The translations under genes and the position numbers were made by a program. 8,710 nucleotides of DNA from Sphingomonadaceae bacterium (GTDB lineage Bacteria > Pseudomonadota > Alphaproteobacteria > Sphingomonadales > Sphingomonadaceae): positions 1 through 8,710 of the forward strand of contig JACMKH010000127.1 of assembly GCA_014380205.1 (NCBI GenBank), read 5' to 3'. Shown here piece after piece: positions 6,160-8,710 of the stretch (the stretch's first letter is position 1; each line of letters begins with the position of its first letter). The notes beneath the pieces were generated by a model. The model did no database searches. It was not told the origin of the DNA and was given only the letters and a program-made list of their open reading frames with translations.

Positions 6160-7874
6160 TCGGCCGCCGCCTTGGCCATCTCCTTGAGCCTCGGATCGCG
6201 GCTGTACAGCCACTTCTGCTGGAGGATGGTGAGCACGTTGGAGACCACCCAATAGAGCTGGAGCCCCGCCGCGAAGGGCGCCATGATGAACATCAGGATC
6301 CACGGCATGATCCCGAAGATCTTCGCCTGGGTCGGGTCCATCGGCGCGGGGTTGAGCTTGAACTGGAGCCACATGGTGACGCCGAGCAGGATCGGCAGGA
6401 TGCCGATCGCGAGGAAGCTCGGCGGATCGAACGCGAGGAAGCCGAACAGGTTGACTGGTGTCAGCGGGTCGGGCGCCGACAGATCCTGGATCCAGAGCGC
6501 GAAGGGCTGGTGGCGCATCTCTACTGAGACGAGAAGCACCTTGTAGAGCGCGTAGAAGATCGGGATCTGGAGGAAGATCGGCAGGCAGCCCGCGAGCGGG
6601 TTGACCTTCTCGCGCTGGTAGAGCGCGAGTATCTCCTGCTGCATCTTCGGTTTGTCCTCCTTGTGGCGCTCCTGAATTTCCTTCATCTTGGGCTGAACCG
6701 CGCGCATCCCCGCCATCGAGGAAAACTGCTTCTGCGCGATCGGGAACATCAGTCCGCGCACGATGATCGTCAGCACGATGATCGCGACGCCAAAATTGCC
6801 GATTGTCTCGAACAGCCAGTGGAGCAGATAGAAGATCGGTAGCTCGAACCAGTAGAACCAGCCCCAGTCGACCGCGAGATCGATTTGGTTGAGGCCCTGC
6901 TCGTCATAGGCCTCGAGCAGGTTGGTCTCCTTCGCCCCCGCGAACAGCCGCGCTTCGGTGCCGATCCGACGGCCGGGCTGGACGACAGTCGGCTGGCCCT
7001 GGAACGCGGCCTGATAGCGATCGCCCACGCCTGTGGTGAACCCGCCCTCGACGGCCTGGCCTTCGACGGGGACGAGCGCGGCGAGCCAGTAGAGATCGGT
7101 GAAGCCCAGCCAGCCGTCGCGCAGCGTGAAGCGTTCACCCGTTGCGCCTGCCTCGGTCAACTCGGAAAAATTGAAATGCTGAAGGCCGCCGTCCCAGAAA
7201 CCCGCCGGGCCGGTGTGAATCGTCCAGCTGTCGGGATCGGGCGATCGTCCCACGCGCGAGAGCAGCGCATAGGGCCGCACCGCGATCGCGCCATCGCTCG
7301 TGTTCGAGACGCGCTGGCTGACGGTGAACAGGTAATTCTCGTCGACCGCGAAAATCAGCTCGAACAGCTGACCCGTGCCGTTGCGCCAGCTCAGCGTGAC
7401 CGGCGCGCCGGGTGCGAGCCGGTCGCCGCTCGGGGTCCAGCGCGTGCTTGCGTCGGGCAGCGTCACGCCTTCACCGCTCCAGCCGAACTGCGCGTAATAC
7501 GGCCGCGCCGCGCCCTCGGGCGAGAACAGCCGGACAGGGGGCGAATTGGCGGTGATGGCCTCGCGATAATCGGTGAGCACGAGATCGTCGATCCGCGCGC
7601 CGACCAGGTTGATCGTTCCTTGAAGGCGCGGGGTGGCGATCGTGATACGGTCCGCGCGCGATTCGGCGAGCACTTGCGAAAGCGCGCGCACGGCAGCGGG
7701 CGAATCGGCGGCCGGATCGGCGTTGGGTTGGGGCAGCGCGACCTGCTCGCCTTCGACGATCTCGGTGGTGGGTTCGGAGGCGGTCGGGATGAAGCGCTCG
7801 GAGAGGAAGCTCCAGCCGATCAGCACGAGCGCCGAAAGCACGATCGCGAGGATCATGTTGCGCGCGTTATCCAC
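6156..7874 (-). CDS. yidC: Membrane protein insertase YidC
   Basis: YidC inserts and folds inner-membrane proteins alone or with SecYEG. The 572 residues have the Gram-negative layout. A first membrane segment (about 7-24, NMILAIVLSALVLIGWSF) is followed by a linker and a large periplasmic beta-sandwich domain (about 70-335). The conserved insertase core holds membrane segments near 345-378, 427-450, 485-503 and 520-550. R373 in TIIVRGLMFP fits the groove arginine of E. coli YidC. A charged cytoplasmic hairpin (about 385-425, KMKEIQERHKEDKPKMQQE) follows it. The C-terminus is short, without a long basic tail. The start is a GTG coding MDNARN, matching the usual sphingomonad beginning, with a G-run (GGGGG) about 8 bases upstream as possible binding site; the ATG of M7 is the alternative. 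The stop overlaps the engB start. Confidence 0.97.
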   Translation of the reverse strand: MDNARNMILAIVLSALVLIGWSFLSERFIPTASEPTTEIVEGEQVALPQPNADPAADSPAAVRALSQVLAESRADRITIATPRLQGTINLVGARIDDLVLTDYREAITANSPPVRLFSPEGAARPYYAQFGWSGEGVTLPDASTRWTPSGDRLAPGAPVTLSWRNGTGQLFELIFAVDENYLFTVSQRVSNTSDGAIAVRPYALLSRVGRSPDPDSWTIHTGPAGFWDGGLQHFNFSELTEAGATGERFTLRDGWLGFTDLYWLAALVPVEGQAVEGGFTTGVGDRYQAAFQGQPTVVQPGRRIGTEARLFAGAKETNLLEAYDEQGLNQIDLAVDWGWFYWFELPIFYLLHWLFETIGNFGVAIIVLTIIVRGLMFPIAQKQFSSMAGMRAVQPKMKEIQERHKEDKPKMQQEILALYQREKVNPLAGCLPIFLQIPIFYALYKVLLVSVEMRHQPFALWIQDLSAPDPLTPVNLFGFLAFDPPSFLAIGILPILLGVTMWLQFKLNPAPMDPTQAKIFGIMPWILMFIMAPFAAGLQLYWVVSNVLTILQQKWLYSRDPRLKEMAKAAAE

Positions 7875-7875
7875 A
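7867..7875 (+). promoter_or_regulatory. Perfect DnaA-box sequence over the yidC start codon
   Basis: TTATCCACA matches the consensus TTATNCACA exactly and covers the GTG start and next codons of yidC (the complementary strand reads TGTGGATAA). It is the only clear match noticed in the window, and there is no neighbouring AT-rich unwinding region, so it is not an origin by itself. It may simply reflect the GTG-GAT-AAC codons of the MDN start. Confidence 0.45.
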
Positions 7876-7906
7876 GCTTACCCCCAATTGTTTGAACATG
7901 ATGTGA

Positions 7907-8119
7907 TCAAGGCACCGGATCGGGGCCCGATCCGCCCCAAGGGTGGCAGCGGACCAGCCGCTTCGCGGCCAGCCAGCTCCCCTTGAGCGCCCCATAGCGC
8001 GACCATGCGGCGATCGCATAGGCCGAACACGAGGGCGTGAAGCGGCAGGTCGGCGGCAGGATTGCCGAGGGCCCGATCTGCCAGAGGCGGGCGAGGGCGA
8101 TGAGGAGGCGGGAGATCAT
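7907..8119 (-). CDS. yidD: Membrane protein insertion efficiency factor YidD
   Basis: YidD is a small, membrane-associated protein that assists insertion of YidC substrates in E. coli; the mechanism is unclear. The 70 residues begin with an amphipathic/hydrophobic helix ([16 protein letters not shown]) and then show the family signature CRFTPSCSAY (25-34) and RCHPWGGSGPDPVP (57-70). The conserved cysteines C25, C31 and C58 are all present. The length is typical for a YidD without the extended C-terminal tail. Its ATG overlaps the rnpA stop as ATGA, which suggests coupled translation. yidC starts 32 bases after its stop. The gene order rnpA-yidD-yidC is the classical one. Confidence 0.96.
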   Translation of the reverse strand: MISRLLIALARLWQIGPSAILPPTCRFTPSCSAYAIAAWSRYGALKGSWLAAKRLVRCHPWGGSGPDPVP

Positions 8120-8442
8120 CGCGCCACCTTTTCGATAGCCCTGGCGAGTTCGGCTTTGAGCGTTGCGAAATCGCGCTCGATCCCGCCCGCGCGGCCGATC
8201 ATCACATAGTCGGTCCCCGCCGCGCCGACATCGGGCAGCACCATGCGCGCGATCTCGTGGAAGCGCCGGCGCATCCGGTTGCGGACGACCGCGCCGCCAA
8301 TCTTCTTTGTTATGGTAATGCCGAGCCGTGTGGTTGCGTCGCCATCCGCTCGTGCGCGCGCGAGCAGCACAAATCCCGGCATCGCTGCCCGCGTCCCGCG
8401 ATTGGCGGCGAGAAAATCGGCGCGTTTCGCGATGCTCGTCAG
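8116..8442 (-). CDS. rnpA: Ribonuclease P protein component (RnpA), start uncertain
   Basis: RnpA is the basic protein subunit that binds RNase P RNA and the 5' leader of precursor tRNA. The family core is clear: [11 protein letters not shown] near the start (cleft-forming segment), the strand [12 protein letters not shown], then [24 protein letters not shown] with the RNR signature. With the CTG at 8442 as start the protein has 108 residues, close to the family norm, and this CTG overlaps the rpmH stop as CTGA. No ATG, GTG or TTG exists in this frame between the rpmH start and the KRADFL segment. The next ATG downstream (8382) would delete conserved sequence. Upstream, an ATG at 8583 and a TTG at 8601 would give a 155-161 residue form whose frame passes completely through rpmH. 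I favour the CTG start because the upstream extension is a low-complexity Arg/Ala/Pro stretch. Identity is certain, start is not. Confidence 0.9.
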   Translation of the reverse strand: MTSIAKRADFLAANRGTRAAMPGFVLLARARADGDATTRLGITITKKIGGAVVRNRMRRRFHEIARMVLPDVGAAGTDYVMIGRAGGIERDFATLKAELARAIEKVAR

Positions 8443-8573
8443 GCGGAAAGCTTGATCCGGCCCTTGGCGCGGCGCGACCGGATCACGTTGCGGCCGCCCA
8501 CCGTCGCCATCCGCGCCCGGAAGCCGTGCCGGCGCGCGCGCACGAGATTGCTCGGCTGAAAGGTGCGCTTCAT
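8439..8573 (-). CDS. rpmH: 50S ribosomal protein L34
   Basis: This 44-residue, very basic protein of the large ribosomal subunit reads [18 protein letters not shown] at its start, continues with [19 protein letters not shown] and ends in KLSA, the complete L34 pattern. It is the first gene of the cluster with rnpA, as in most bacteria. The stop codon TGA (8439-8441) overlaps the proposed CTG start of rnpA. The ATG has only a weak GGGA about 11 bases upstream as ribosome binding site. A promoter candidate lies 70-100 bases upstream and a terminator-like hairpin lies between it and the gene, which suggests leader control. Confidence 0.97.
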   Translation of the reverse strand: MKRTFQPSNLVRARRHGFRARMATVGGRNVIRSRRAKGRIKLSA

Positions 8574-8595
8574 CGTCGATCATCCCGCGTGTCTG

Positions 8596-8626
8596 AAACA
8601 AAAAGGGCCGCGCCTGCCGGGCGGCC
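8596..8626 (-). terminator. Intrinsic-terminator-like hairpin in front of rpmH
   Basis: Read on the - strand, GGCCGC (8626-8621) can pair with GCGGCC (8611-8606) across a nine-base loop. One C and then TTTTT (8604-8600), a G and TTT follow. This is the form of a Rho-independent terminator in the direction of rpmH. It ends only about 23 bases before the rpmH ATG. It either ends a transcript from a gene beyond the right edge or acts as an attenuator within the rpmH leader. The + strand reading has no T-run. Confidence 0.6.
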
Positions 8627-8641
8627 GCTCAATCGGGGAAT

Positions 8642-8670
8642 CGGATAGCCGACGGGCCATGCCAAGTCAA
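8642..8670 (-). promoter_or_regulatory. Candidate sigma70-type promoter of the rpmH cluster
   Basis: On the - strand TTGACT (8670-8665) is followed after exactly 17 bases by TATCCG (8647-8642). The -35 element is close to consensus, while the -10 element keeps only TAT, which is common in GC-rich alphaproteobacteria. Transcription would begin near 8635, giving a leader of about 60 bases that contains the hairpin at 8606-8626. No other gene start lies between it and rpmH. It would serve rpmH, rnpA, yidD, yidC, engB and probably the GST gene. Bases 8671-8710, up to the window edge, show nothing I can support. Confidence 0.5.
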
Positions 8671-8710
8671 TCGGCGCGCGGCGCGTCGCGCTCGCGGCGC
8701 TGGCGGCGCA

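Noticed and set aside
6160..6372. N-terminal extension of EngB by 71 residues into yidC
   Set aside because: The extension is a shadow of the YidC C-terminal region; the ATG at 6159 gives the family length and an ATGA junction.
6885..7895. + strand open frame of 336 codons opposite yidC
   Set aside because: Antisense shadow of yidC; composition mirrors the sense gene, with no domain motifs.
7867..7910. Replication origin near the DnaA-box sequence
   Set aside because: Only one box, no cluster of boxes and no AT-rich unwinding region; alphaproteobacterial origins studied so far are generally elsewhere.
8659..8710. Possible + strand gene start with a signal-peptide-like tail (RRVALAALAA) at the right edge
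   Set aside because: The hydrophobic reading has no ATG, GTG or TTG after the preceding stop, the ATG at 8659 is in another frame, and the stretch is too short to judge.

Overview
The window is GC-rich, densely packed bacterial chromosome. Gene content and protein style (YidC starting MDNARN, the rpmH-rnpA-yidD-yidC-engB block, an MltA lytic transglycosylase followed directly by an Smr protein) point to an alphaproteobacterium, most likely a sphingomonad (Sphingomonadaceae or Erythrobacteraceae). This placement rests on recalled protein family appearance, not on a search.

Left part (1-3234): the 3' end of mltA, cut by the left edge, is followed after one base by an Smr-domain gene, both on the + strand. 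They converge with dapE (lysine/diaminopimelate pathway, - strand), overlapping it by 20 bases. dapE diverges from a small cupin gene (+) across only 35 bases. MltA (wall remodelling) and DapE (meso-diaminopimelate supply) both bear on peptidoglycan, but they are not co-transcribed.

Middle part (3257-4822): a single secreted or lipid-anchored alpha/beta hydrolase of the tripeptidyl aminopeptidase type (-), with a perfect 10+1+10 base palindrome just upstream of it. This is the most accessory-looking stretch.

Right part (4823-8710): a tightly packed - strand cluster read from right to left as rpmH, rnpA, yidD, yidC, engB and a glutathione S-transferase gene. It links ribosome assembly (L34, EngB), tRNA 5' maturation (RNase P protein) and membrane protein insertion (YidD, YidC). 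Two joints are 4-base ATGA overlaps (rnpA/yidD and yidC/engB). A plausible promoter lies at 8642-8670, and a terminator-like hairpin falls inside the inferred rpmH leader.

No RNA gene, CRISPR array, insertion sequence, phage gene or defence system is visible. Most of the window is ordinary housekeeping DNA. The points worth a second look are local: the missing conventional rnpA start codon and the open rnpA frame running through rpmH, the hairpin in the rpmH leader, the isolated palindrome behind the GST gene, and a perfect DnaA-box sequence over the yidC start. I see no convincing new multi-gene system.
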